39,639 nucleotides of DNA from assembly GCA_017886875.1 (NCBI GenBank), contig JAGHIZ010000080.1:1-39639 (forward strand), written 5' to 3'. This document shows positions 1 through 7,674 of this stretch, piece after piece; positions within the stretch are counted from its first letter, which is position 1, and every line of letters begins with the position of its first letter. The notes beneath the pieces are model-generated. The model was not told the DNA's origin and ran no database searches. It was given only the letters and a program-made list of their open reading frames with translations. The translations under genes were made by a program, and so were the position numbers. This DNA is from Butyricicoccus sp. GTDB lineage: Bacteria > Bacillota > Clostridia > Oscillospirales > Butyricicoccaceae.

Positions 1-182
1 GCCTTCATCAGTGTGCGGATTTCCTTTGCAATTCGTCCATGGCGACCGATTATACGTCCCATATCCTCAGTTGCAACACGCAATTCAAAGATGATTTCAT
101 CGCCATTTTCCTTTTCTTCTATGGAAATAGCGTCCGGAACTGTCACCAGATTTGCTACAATGTAGGTTAGAAGTTCCTTCAT
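1..182 (-). CDS. khpA: KH-domain RNA-binding protein KhpA (3' end outside window)
   Basis: The first 60 residues are visible, beginning MKELLTYIVANLV, and the gene runs off the window edge. The KH-domain GXXG loop is seen as GRHG inside IIGRHGRIAKEI, near residues 45-56. The family is a small (about 75-80 residue) cytoplasmic RNA chaperone that works with KhpB/EloR and affects cell division and translation. It lies 20 bases behind rpsP in the same direction, the classical rpsP-khpA pairing. A GAGG Shine-Dalgarno sequence sits 8 bases before the ATG. Identification is firm from the N-terminus and neighbours; the C-terminus cannot be judged. Confidence 0.93.
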   Translation of the reverse strand, partial: MKELLTYIVANLVTVPDAISIEEKENGDEIIFELRVATEDMGRIIGRHGRIAKEIRTLMK

Positions 183-202
183 ATTCACAACCTCACACTC
201 CA

Positions 203-442
203 TTACAGCACACCGGCTTTCTTTAAAATGCCACGAACTGTGTCAGTTGGCTGTGCACCATTCTTGAGCCACTTTTGAGCAAGCTCAGTGTTAACCTTAA
301 CTTCAGCCTCAGCGGTCATTGGGTTGTAAGTGCCGATTTCCTCGATGAAACGACCATCACGTGGGTAACGGGAATCAGCAACAACGATACGATAGAAAGG
401 AGCTTTTTTAGCACCCATTCTGCGAAGTCTAATCTTTACCAT
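203..442 (-). CDS. rpsP: 30S ribosomal protein bS16
   Basis: A 79-residue protein of the small ribosomal subunit, starting [20 protein letters not shown], the canonical bS16 N-terminus, with [17 protein letters not shown] following. The frame stays open four codons further to a GTG at 454, but that GTG lies inside the AAGGAGG Shine-Dalgarno sequence. The ATG at 442 has proper spacing and matches the family start, so I chose it. The gene sits between ffh and khpA in a co-directional run with ylxM, a common Firmicutes arrangement that links protein targeting with ribosome assembly. Confidence 0.97.
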   Translation of the reverse strand: MVKIRLRRMGAKKAPFYRIVVADSRYPRDGRFIEEIGTYNPMTAEAEVKVNTELAQKWLKNGAQPTDTVRGILKKAGVL

Positions 443-481
443 CTGTTTTTTCACCTCCTTGGAAACAGATAAAATGTCTAT

Positions 482-498
482 TGTAAAATAATTTTACA
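482..498. repeat. AT-rich palindrome between ffh and rpsP
   Basis: The 17 bases TGTAAAATAATTTTACA form a perfect palindrome (8-base arms around one centre base) just past the ffh stop codon on the minus strand. No clear U-tract follows it, so it is not a convincing terminator. It could be a weak mRNA hairpin between ffh and rpsP, or chance in AT-rich DNA. Confidence 0.3.
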
Positions 499-502
499 CT
501 AA

Positions 503-1861
503 TTAAAATGGTAATTTAAAATTACCAAGCGATGGGAAACCACGCTTTTTACGTTTGCCACGCTTTTGCATTCCAACAATTTGACGAGTCATTTTCTGCA
601 TAGCTTCAAATTGTTTAAGCAGTCTGTTAATCTCCTCAATTTTAAGACCACAGCCGGCTGCAATACGCTTTTTACGGCTATAATTTATAATTGAAGGATT
701 ATCACGCTCTTTTGGTGTCATAGATTGAATAATAGCTTCTGTATGAGCAAGAGCTTTTTCATCAATCTTTGCACCTGCAAGTGCGTTTGCATCTACTCCA
801 GGAAGCATACCTAAAATATCCTTCATAGAGCCCATATTCTTCATTTGCTGTAACTGCTGATAAAAATCCGTTAGCGTAAGTTTGCCAACTGATAATTTTT
901 TAGCAGCTTCAGCAGCTTGTTTTTGGTCAAATGTTTCTTGAGCTTTTTCAATCAAAGTTAACATATCGCCCATGCCAAGAATACGAGATGCCATTCGGTC
1001 TGGGTGAAACTGTTCGATATTGTCTAGTTTTTCACCTGTACCAATATATTTAATCGGCTTTCCTGTTACTGCCTTGACAGAAAGAGCAGCACCGCCTCTA
1101 GCGTCACCGTCCATCTTGCTCATTAGTACGCCATCAATTCCCAAAGCTTCATCAAAAGTCTGAGCAACGTTTACAGCGTCCTGACCAGTCATTGCATCAA
1201 CAACAAGCATGATTTCATGCGGTTTAATAGTCTTTTTAATTTGTTTTAGCTCGTCCATTAGTGCTTCATCAATATGCAAGCGACCTGCAGTATCAATAAA
1301 CACTAAATCATGACCATTTTTACGAGCGTAATCAACACCAGCCTTAGCAATCTCTATTGGGTCACCCTGTCCCATTTCAAAAACAGTTATACCAAGCTGA
1401 GAGCCTACAACCTTTAGCTGTTCAATCGCTGCTGGACGGTAAACGTCACAAGCGACTAAAAGCGGTCTACGCTGTTGTTGTTTTTTAAACAAACCCGCAA
1501 GCTTTGCACAGTTTGTTGTTTTACCTGCACCCTGTAAACCAACCATCATAACAACTGTTGGTGGATTTGGTGCAATCATTAAACGAGCATTCTGACCGCC
1601 TAAAAGGGTTGTCAGTTCTTCATTTACAATTTTAATTACCTGCTGTGCTGGTGACAAGCTTTCAAGTATATCAGCACCAACAGCTTTTTCAGTAACAGAT
1701 TTAATAAAATCCTTTGTTACTTTAAAGTTTACATCAGCCTCTAAAAGAGCCAGACGAATTTCACGCATAGCGTCCTTAATATCCGCCTCGGTTAGTCGTC
1801 CACGGCTTTTAAGCTTTTTAAAAGTATTGGAAATTTTTTCGGTTAAGCCTTCAAATGCCAT
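503..1861 (-). CDS. ffh: Signal recognition particle GTPase Ffh
   Basis: A 452-residue SRP54-type protein that binds SRP RNA and signal sequences and delivers ribosomes to FtsY at the membrane. The N-domain begins MAFEGLTEKI. The P-loop is GLQGAGKTT at residues 108-116, followed by DTAGR and the GTPase motif SKMDGDARGG. The methionine-rich M domain is C-terminal, with the RNA-binding SRKKRIAAGCG segment and a basic KRGKRKKRG stretch before the end. The open frame extends upstream to a TTG that overlaps the GGAGG Shine-Dalgarno sequence. The ATG at 1861, 5 bases after GGAGG, is the credible start. It lies 15 bases downstream of ylxM, its usual operon partner. Confidence 0.98.
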   Translation of the reverse strand: MAFEGLTEKISNTFKKLKSRGRLTEADIKDAMREIRLALLEADVNFKVTKDFIKSVTEKAVGADILESLSPAQQVIKIVNEELTTLLGGQNARLMIAPNPPTVVMMVGLQGAGKTTNCAKLAGLFKKQQQRRPLLVACDVYRPAAIEQLKVVGSQLGITVFEMGQGDPIEIAKAGVDYARKNGHDLVFIDTAGRLHIDEALMDELKQIKKTIKPHEIMLVVDAMTGQDAVNVAQTFDEALGIDGVLMSKMDGDARGGAALSVKAVTGKPIKYIGTGEKLDNIEQFHPDRMASRILGMGDMLTLIEKAQETFDQKQAAEAAKKLSVGKLTLTDFYQQLQQMKNMGSMKDILGMLPGVDANALAGAKIDEKALAHTEAIIQSMTPKERDNPSIINYSRKKRIAAGCGLKIEEINRLLKQFEAMQKMTRQIVGMQKRGKRKKRGFPSLGNFKLPF

Positions 1862-1876
1862 ATTTTCCTCCAATCA

Positions 1877-2251
1877 CTAGCTGCGTTCATCAGCGATTGT
1901 TTTCAAGTTTTTATCCAAACGAGCCAGCAACTTGGAAATCTCAGAATTATGCAAAAGATTTGAATTTATAATTCTTAGTCTATGCACATCATCTAACATT
2001 GAACTGACAATCGAGTCAATTTTACCATATCTGGAAACTAAACCTAATTTTTTTTCCATATCCCGCAGTGTATGTTCCGCACGAACAATGCTGTCACGCA
2101 CACCTTGACGAGTTATTCCAATATGTTCTGAGATTTCTGCAAGTGACAAATCCTCATTATAGTATAAATCAAATAACTCTTTTTGTTTTTCGGTAAGCAC
2201 TTCACCGTAAAAGTCAAAGAGCAAGCACATTTCCAGCGGTTTATTTTTCAT
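1877..2251 (-). CDS. ylxM: YlxM family helix-turn-helix protein (UPF0122)
   Basis: A 124-residue protein beginning MKNKPLEMCLLFDFYGEVLT. The sigma-region-4-like helix-turn-helix is visible in LSLAEISEHIGITRQGVRDS, near residues 35-54, followed by a helical C-terminus. The family is consistently encoded next to ffh and is reported to act with the SRP pathway; its exact role is unsettled. An AGGAGG Shine-Dalgarno sequence precedes the ATG. It is the first gene of a unit reading ylxM-ffh-rpsP-khpA, with a good sigma-A promoter upstream. Length is close to the usual 105-125 residues. Confidence 0.93.
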   Translation of the reverse strand: MKNKPLEMCLLFDFYGEVLTEKQKELFDLYYNEDLSLAEISEHIGITRQGVRDSIVRAEHTLRDMEKKLGLVSRYGKIDSIVSSMLDDVHRLRIINSNLLHNSEISKLLARLDKNLKTIADERS

Positions 2252-2300
2252 AATCAGCCTCCTGTGTAAAGGAGATTTGCTTTACAACTGCGACGTTAAT

Positions 2301-2329
2301 ATCTTACAATATACATAATTATATGTCAA
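2301..2329 (-). promoter_or_regulatory. Sigma-A promoter of ylxM-ffh-rpsP
   Basis: On the minus strand a perfect -35 TTGACA (2324-2329) is followed after 17 bases by TAAGAT (2301-2306). It is directed toward ylxM, about 50 bases upstream of the start codon. No other candidate of this quality lies in the divergent gap. Confidence 0.75.
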
Positions 2330-2359
2330 GCTTTTTTAATAAAAATTTTTAAATTTTAA

Positions 2360-2388
2360 TAGACTTTATTTTAAAATGAATGTATACT
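2360..2388 (+). promoter_or_regulatory. Sigma-A promoter of ymfF-ymfH-lgt-folD
   Basis: TAGACT (2360-2365) and TATACT (2383-2388) are separated by 17 bases in a very AT-rich divergent gap. They lie about 40 bases upstream of the ymfF start codon. The -35 box departs from TTGACA at two positions. Confidence 0.6.
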
Positions 2389-2428
2389 GATTTCATATGT
2401 TCGATTTATTAGAAACGAGGTTTTAATA

Positions 2429-3694
2429 ATGCAGACACCCTTTACTTCTTCACTTGCAGATGGAATAACATTAACCTGTATGCAAGCAAAACAGTTTAAA
2501 ACTTCGGTTTTAAGCGTTACAATGACCGTTCCACTTAGTAAAAACAATGGTTTTGCAGCTATTCTTCCCCATGTTTTACTAAGAGGTACGCAAAATTACC
2601 CTGATATGTTATCACTTAGCCGCAAGCTTGACACATTATATGGTGCTAGAATAGTGCCACTTATTCGTAAAGCTGGTGCAAATTTAGCTATTGGTTTTAT
2701 AGCTGATGTTATTGATGAACGTTTTGCACAGGACAATCTAACAAATGAAGTTATAGATTTACTTTGCGAACTTATAAACAAACCTGCTTTGGAAAATGGC
2801 TATTTATTAAATGAATATGTTGAAAGCGAAAAACAAAATTTAATTGATAGAATAGCCAGACTTAAAAGCGATACCAGAAGCTATGTTGTTAGACGTATGC
2901 GAGAAATTATGTATGAAAATGAGCCTTTTGGTCTTTGTGAGTATGGAGATATTGAGCAGATACAAAATATAAATGCTCAAAATCTCACCGAATACCTAAA
3001 GGAAATCATTGACACCTCCCCTATGCAGATTTTTTACTGTGGAAGTGTTAATCAAAATGAAATTGCAGAAAAATTTAAATCAGCATTTTCATTTAAAAAA
3101 TGCAATAAAAAGCCTGCTGAAAATATAATTCTTCCTGCACAATCTGAGCCTAAATATATAACAGAAACTATGCCTGTTTCTCAAGGCAAGCTCGCTATGG
3201 GACTACGTACAAATGTAACCGCTACTGATGATAATTACCCTGCTATTATGTTATTTTCTACTATTCTTGGTGGTTATACTGGCTCTCGACTTTTTAAACA
3301 TGTTCGTGAAAAATTAAGCCTTTGTTATTATGCTTCTTGTGGGATTGATAAATTCACTGGAGGCATGACTATAACCTCTGGTATTGAAAATAAAAATGTT
3401 GAAATTGTTCAAAAAGAGATTTTATCTCAAATTGATGATATGAAAAACGGTAATATAACCGAGCAAGAACTCTTTGACGCTAAAAGAAATATTCTTGATT
3501 TATTAAAATCTATGAATGATAGTCCTTTAACATTAGAGTCGTATTTCCAAAGTGGTATTATGAACAATCTTTCGCTTTCTTTGGATAACTTATCCGAGCA
3601 AATACATCTAACTTCTTTGCAAGATGTAATAAAAGTTGGTCAAAATATTAAGCTTGACACTATTTACTTTATGAAAGGAGAAGAAGGTGTATGA
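2429..3694 (+). CDS. ymfF: M16 peptidase-like protein YmfF (probably non-catalytic)
   Basis: A 421-residue M16 (pitrilysin/insulinase-fold) homologue. Where active M16 enzymes have HXXEH, this protein has HVLLRGTQNYPD, so the zinc site is absent and it is probably the non-catalytic half of a pair. The C-terminal half keeps the second M16 repeat, with GGYTGSRLFKHVREKLSLCY. It overlaps ymfH by an ATGA, indicating coupled translation and probably a heteromer. Family knowledge: in Bacillus this pair is annotated as associated with EF-P 5-aminopentanol modification (also written YfmF/YfmH). The actual substrate is not known to me. GAGG lies 8 bases before the ATG. Confidence 0.88.
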   Translation: MQTPFTSSLADGITLTCMQAKQFKTSVLSVTMTVPLSKNNGFAAILPHVLLRGTQNYPDMLSLSRKLDTLYGARIVPLIRKAGANLAIGFIADVIDERFAQDNLTNEVIDLLCELINKPALENGYLLNEYVESEKQNLIDRIARLKSDTRSYVVRRMREIMYENEPFGLCEYGDIEQIQNINAQNLTEYLKEIIDTSPMQIFYCGSVNQNEIAEKFKSAFSFKKCNKKPAENIILPAQSEPKYITETMPVSQGKLAMGLRTNVTATDDNYPAIMLFSTILGGYTGSRLFKHVREKLSLCYYASCGIDKFTGGMTITSGIENKNVEIVQKEILSQIDDMKNGNITEQELFDAKRNILDLLKSMNDSPLTLESYFQSGIMNNLSLSLDNLSEQIHLTSLQDVIKVGQNIKLDTIYFMKGEEGV

Positions 3695-4977
3695 CACATA
3701 AAATATTTGATAAAATAGGCGAGGAAATGTACTCTCATGTACTTTCAAACGGTTTAAAAATATATTATATACCAAAAACTAATTTTTCTAAAACTTTCGC
3801 CATGCTTGCGACCAATTTCGGCTCAGCCGACCAAAAATTTCAAATGCAAAATGGTGAAATTATAGATACTCCTGCTGGAGTTGCTCATTTTTTAGAACAT
3901 AAAATGTTTGAAGATAAAGACGGAAATGCACTTCAAAAATTTGCAAAAACTGGTGCAAGTCCAAATGCTTTCACAAGCCGAAATATGACAGCATACTATT
4001 TTTCATGCACCGATAATTTCTATGAGAATTTAAACATTTTAACTAAATTTGTATGTACACCTTACTTTACAGATGAAAATGTTAAAAAAGAAAAAGGCAT
4101 CATAGAGCAAGAAATTAGTATGTTAGATGATGACCCATTTTGGAATGCATATACAAATGTTTATGCTGGCATGTATCACAATCACCCAATTAGAATTTCT
4201 ATTGCAGGCAGTGCAGAAACCATTGCACCAATTAATCCAGATGTATTATATCAATGTCATAAAGCATTTTATAGCCCTAAAAATCTTGTTTTAACCGTTT
4301 GTGGCAATGCTGATTTTGAAAAAATCATTGAAATTGCAGAAAAAAACACACCAAAACAAGCTGATGAAATTGCAAACCGCTTTTATGGCGAGCGTAAAAA
4401 CACCGTTTATAAAAATCAAATAACCGTAAAAATGAATGTCCCACAACCATTTTTTATGATTGGTATTAAGGATATTCCACTTGAAAAAGGCGAGTCACAG
4501 TCAAAAAGACAGCTTATAGGTGAGCTTTGTTGCGAAATTCTTGCTGGTAATTCATCTTCACTTTATAATAAACTATATCAAGCTGGTATTTTAAACCGTC
4601 GTTTTGACGCAGGCTATACCATTCACCCCGATGCCGCTTGTGTCTTATTCAGTGGAGACAGCAAAAATCCTAAAGAAGTATGTAATGCTATCCTTAATGA
4701 TATATGTGAATTTGTTAAAAATGGTATATCTGATGAGGAGTTTAACAGAGTTAAACGTATGCATTATGGTATGATGATACGTTCACTTGACCAGCCAGAT
4801 GATTTATGTCGTATGCAGTGTGAATGTTCATTTGCAAACGAAAACTTTGCAACCCCATCACTCCAATATGATGAAATCACAGTAAATGATTTGTTAAATA
4901 TGTTTAAAATCTGGAGTGATAAAGATAGATTTACGCTTTCTGAAGTTATTCCTCTTGAAGCTAATCAGGAGGTTTAA
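3691..4977 (+). CDS. ymfH: M16 zinc peptidase YmfH
   Basis: A 428-residue M16 peptidase with the inverted zinc motif intact: AHFLEHKMFED gives His66, Glu69 and His70. The third-ligand region KGIIEQEISML (Glu139/Glu141) lies about 70 residues later. It has no signal peptide, so it is cytoplasmic. It pairs with the upstream ymfF, which lacks the metal site. M16 enzymes commonly work as active/inactive pairs that enclose small peptides. The pair is annotated by association with EF-P modification. Upstream AAAGGAG within ymfF serves as the Shine-Dalgarno sequence. lgt follows after 2 bases. Confidence 0.92.
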   Translation: MTHKIFDKIGEEMYSHVLSNGLKIYYIPKTNFSKTFAMLATNFGSADQKFQMQNGEIIDTPAGVAHFLEHKMFEDKDGNALQKFAKTGASPNAFTSRNMTAYYFSCTDNFYENLNILTKFVCTPYFTDENVKKEKGIIEQEISMLDDDPFWNAYTNVYAGMYHNHPIRISIAGSAETIAPINPDVLYQCHKAFYSPKNLVLTVCGNADFEKIIEIAEKNTPKQADEIANRFYGERKNTVYKNQITVKMNVPQPFFMIGIKDIPLEKGESQSKRQLIGELCCEILAGNSSSLYNKLYQAGILNRRFDAGYTIHPDAACVLFSGDSKNPKEVCNAILNDICEFVKNGISDEEFNRVKRMHYGMMIRSLDQPDDLCRMQCECSFANENFATPSLQYDEITVNDLLNMFKIWSDKDRFTLSEVIPLEANQEV

Positions 4978-4979
4978 AC

Positions 4980-5813
4980 ATGCAACATTTAATAGAATTT
5001 CCTCACCTTGGTTTAAGTTTTACTCTTAATAGAGTTGCATTTAATCTTTTTGGCAAAGACATCTATTGGTATGGCATAATTATAGCAATAGGTTTTATTG
5101 TTGCGTCTTTCTATCTTTCAAAGAAAACTGCACAATTTGGCTATGAACAAGATACATTATATGATTTATTGTTATTATGTTTACCAATAGCAATTATATG
5201 TGCAAGATTATATTATGTTATTTTTGAATGGGAACAATACAAAGATAATCCAATATCAATGTTATACATTTGGAATGGTGGACTTGCAATTTATGGCGGT
5301 ATAATAGGTTCATTTATAACAATATATCTATATGGTAAAAAGAAAAAACTAAATATAGCTGAACTGCTAGACATTGCTTCATGCGGAATAATAATCGGTC
5401 AAATTTTCGGCAGATGGGGAAACTTTGTCAATGCAGAGGCTTTTGGTGGTGAAACTTCACTTCCATGGGGCATGTCCATAGATGGTGCTGCACCTGTTCA
5501 CCCAACATTTTTCTATGAGTCATTATGGAACTTAATCGGCTTTATTATATTACATTTTTGCTGTAAGCATAGAAAATTCAAAGGTCAAATATTTTTAATT
5601 TATGTTGCTTGGTATGGCTTTGGTCGTTCACTTATTGAAGGACTCAGAACAGATAGCTTATATATACCTAGCACACCAATAAGAGTTTCACAACTTTTAG
5701 CATGTATAAGTTGGATTACAGCATGTGTTTTGTTAGTTATCGCAAAGAAAAAAAAGATACAAACACTCAGTCAAATTTGGAACCCAACTGCTCAAATAGA
5801 ATATAAAAAGTAA
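4980..5813 (+). CDS. lgt: Prolipoprotein diacylglyceryl transferase
   Basis: A 277-residue polytopic membrane enzyme that moves diacylglycerol from phosphatidylglycerol to the lipobox cysteine of prolipoproteins. The Lgt signature is present as GRWGNFVNAEAFG, preceded by the hydrophobic N-terminus IYWYGIIIAIGF and the glycine-rich GGLAIYGG. HPTFFYESLWN marks the later conserved region. About seven membrane segments can be seen. The position often occupied by His in other Lgt proteins (AIHGG) is Tyr here. Translation follows ymfH directly after AGGAGG, and folD follows 13 bases later, so this is the third gene of a four-gene unit. Confidence 0.97.
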   Translation: MQHLIEFPHLGLSFTLNRVAFNLFGKDIYWYGIIIAIGFIVASFYLSKKTAQFGYEQDTLYDLLLLCLPIAIICARLYYVIFEWEQYKDNPISMLYIWNGGLAIYGGIIGSFITIYLYGKKKKLNIAELLDIASCGIIIGQIFGRWGNFVNAEAFGGETSLPWGMSIDGAAPVHPTFFYESLWNLIGFIILHFCCKHRKFKGQIFLIYVAWYGFGRSLIEGLRTDSLYIPSTPIRVSQLLACISWITACVLLVIAKKKKIQTLSQIWNPTAQIEYKK

Positions 5814-5826
5814 AGGAGTATATAAA

Positions 5827-6681
5827 ATGAGTGCAATAAAAATGGACGGTAAAGCGTTATCGGCTAAAATAAGAGGTCAAATTCTAGCTGAAACTGAAGA
5901 ATTAAAGGCAAATGGTGTTGTCCCTGGGCTTGCAGTAATACTTGTAGGCGATGACCAAGCAAGCCAGATTTATGTTAGAAATAAGGAAAAGGCTTGTACT
6001 GAATGTGGTTTTTACAGTGAAAAACACATTTTACCTGCTACTGCTACACAAGATGAACTGCTTGAGCTTATTGATACATTAAACAAAAACCCTAAGATTA
6101 GCGGTATCCTTTGCCAGTTACCACTTCCAAAACAAATCAGTGAAGATGCTGTAATTGCAGCTATTGACCCTAAGAAAGATGTAGACGCTTTTAACACCTC
6201 TAATGTAGGTAAAATTATGACTGGTGATTATGATTTTCTACCTTGTACCCCTGCTGGTGTTATGGAGTTGCTAGAAGAATATAACATAAACGTTGAAGGT
6301 AAACAATGTGTTGTTGTTGGTCGCTCTAATATTGTAGGCAAACCAATGTCTATGTTACTTCTTCATAAAAATGGTACAGTTACAATATGTCATAGCAAAA
6401 CTAACAATTTGACTGAAATTTGCAAAAGTGCTGATATTTTAGTTGCTGCTGTAGGTAAAGCTAATTTTATAACTGCTGATATGGTCAAGGAAGGTGCAGT
6501 TGTAATTGATGTTGGTATGAACCGAAATGAAGAAGGCAAGGTTTGCGGTGATGTATCAAGTGATGTGATGGAAAAAGCATCTTATATGACACCTGTTCCG
6601 GGTGGAGTTGGTCCAATGACAATCACAATGCTTATGAAAAACACTATTAAAGCTGCAAAGCTACAAAATAATATTAAATAA
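5827..6681 (+). CDS. folD: Bifunctional methylenetetrahydrofolate dehydrogenase/cyclohydrolase
   Basis: A 284-residue cytoplasmic FolD that interconverts 5,10-methylene-, methenyl- and 10-formyl-tetrahydrofolate. The catalytic lysine region SQIYVRNKEKAC is near residues 46-57, with Lys53 the likely catalytic residue. The Rossmann motif VVVGRSNIVGKPMSMLL and the C-terminal signature PVPGGVGPMTITMLM are intact. An AAAGGAG Shine-Dalgarno sequence precedes the ATG. It ends the ymfF-ymfH-lgt-folD unit and is followed at once by a strong hairpin terminator. Length is typical. Confidence 0.98.
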   Translation: MSAIKMDGKALSAKIRGQILAETEELKANGVVPGLAVILVGDDQASQIYVRNKEKACTECGFYSEKHILPATATQDELLELIDTLNKNPKISGILCQLPLPKQISEDAVIAAIDPKKDVDAFNTSNVGKIMTGDYDFLPCTPAGVMELLEEYNINVEGKQCVVVGRSNIVGKPMSMLLLHKNGTVTICHSKTNNLTEICKSADILVAAVGKANFITADMVKEGAVVIDVGMNRNEEGKVCGDVSSDVMEKASYMTPVPGGVGPMTITMLMKNTIKAAKLQNNIK

Positions 6682-6692
6682 TAACAAAAATT

Positions 6693-6725
6693 AAAACCTC
6701 CGTTTATTAACGGAGGTTTTTTGTT
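6693..6725. terminator. Bidirectional terminator between folD and dut
   Basis: A 12-base perfect stem (6693-6704 with 6709-6720, core CCTCCG/CGGAGG) has a 4-base loop and is followed by TTTTTTGTTTT on the plus strand. The minus-strand side is also followed by a T-rich stretch. It therefore ends both folD and the convergent nrdD-nrdG-dut unit. Confidence 0.9.
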
Positions 6726-7157
6726 TTATTTTGTGCCTGTACTACCATGACCGCCACGGTCTTTATTACCTAAAATATCTTGCTCTATAAATGAAATAGC
6801 TGGCTGATGCTCCATAATTCTAAACTGACATATTCTATCATTTACCGAAATTTTAGTATCTCTTAGTGCATATGCAGGCATGAACCACTGGTCATTATCT
6901 CCACAGTAAGTTTCATCAACAACGCCCATTGAATTAGTCTGTATTATACCAAAGTTCTTAAAAGTTGAGCTTCTTGGCACAATATGAGCTTCATACCCTT
7001 TAGGAAGTTGCATTGCAATTCCTAAAGGAATAAGTTTAAATTCACCTGCTTTTAACTCTATATCTTCAGCAGCTCTTAAATCAATCCAATCTGATTTACC
7101 ATCTATATAACATAGTTTTTCAATTTTATCAGTAAAATACTTTATTTTTATTTCCAT
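6726..7157 (-). CDS. dut: dUTP diphosphatase
   Basis: A 143-residue trimeric-type dUTPase that hydrolyses dUTP to dUMP, protecting DNA from uracil and feeding dTMP synthesis. All five motifs are seen in order: [49 protein letters not shown] and RGGHGSTG at the C-terminus. The last usually reads GGFGSTG; here the aromatic residue that stacks on the uracil is His. GAGG lies 7 bases before the ATG. It is the third gene behind nrdD and nrdG, 13 bases after nrdG, so dUTP clearance is co-transcribed with dNTP production. Confidence 0.95.
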   Translation of the reverse strand: MEIKIKYFTDKIEKLCYIDGKSDWIDLRAAEDIELKAGEFKLIPLGIAMQLPKGYEAHIVPRSSTFKNFGIIQTNSMGVVDETYCGDNDQWFMPAYALRDTKISVNDRICQFRIMEHQPAISFIEQDILGNKDRGGHGSTGTK

Positions 7158-7170
7158 TTTTAATCCTCAA

Positions 7171-7674
7171 TTAATTGTATTCAGGCTCAGATAAAAGCAC
7201 AATTTGTTTCAGTTCAAATGTTTTCGGCACGTCTATGACTCTTTGATTTTCGCTACCCCTCCAAGGGAGCTTTGCATCTTTTAAAGCATTGATAAATCTG
7301 CCATCTACAACAACATCAACTAACTTTATAACTGGTAAATTTCTTATTTCTTCAAAGCGATAACCTGTATATAGCCATATTGTTTTTGTTGGAAACTTAT
7401 CACGAATTTCTGTGCAAAGCTGGGTTATCCCCTCACGGTTTGATATAAACAAAGGGTCTCCACCAGATAATGTTATGCCAGAAACATAATCATGTTCTAA
7501 TTCGTCAAAAATTTCTTGTTTTGCAGCCTCATCGAACTCCAACCCCCCATGCTCGTCCCATGTTATAGGATTGTGACAACCTTCACAAGCGTGTTCACAA
7601 CCTGCAACCCACAGAACAACTCTTATGCCCTCACCATTTAACATATCATCTTTTGTAATATTATGATAACGCAT
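7171..7674 (-). CDS. nrdG: Anaerobic ribonucleotide reductase activating protein
   Basis: A 167-residue radical-SAM enzyme that generates the glycyl radical on NrdD. The cluster motif is CX3CX2C at Cys26, Cys30 and Cys33 (GCEHACEGCHNP), followed by the TLSGGDPLF element typical of activases. Its ATG abuts the nrdD stop codon exactly (TAA then ATG), so translation is probably coupled, as no strong Shine-Dalgarno sequence is visible. dut follows. Cytoplasmic and oxygen-sensitive, in keeping with a strict anaerobe. Confidence 0.97.
   Translation of the reverse strand: MRYHNITKDDMLNGEGIRVVLWVAGCEHACEGCHNPITWDEHGGLEFDEAAKQEIFDELEHDYVSGITLSGGDPLFISNREGITQLCTEIRDKFPTKTIWLYTGYRFEEIRNLPVIKLVDVVVDGRFINALKDAKLPWRGSENQRVIDVPKTFELKQIVLLSEPEYN

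Noticed and set aside
443-454. GTG start four codons upstream for rpsP
   Set aside because: It lies within the AAGGAGG ribosome-binding site, and bS16 proteins start MVKIRLRR, matching the ATG at 442.
1862-1873. TTG start four codons upstream for ffh
   Set aside because: It overlaps the GGAGG that serves the ATG at 1861, and the family begins MAFEGL.
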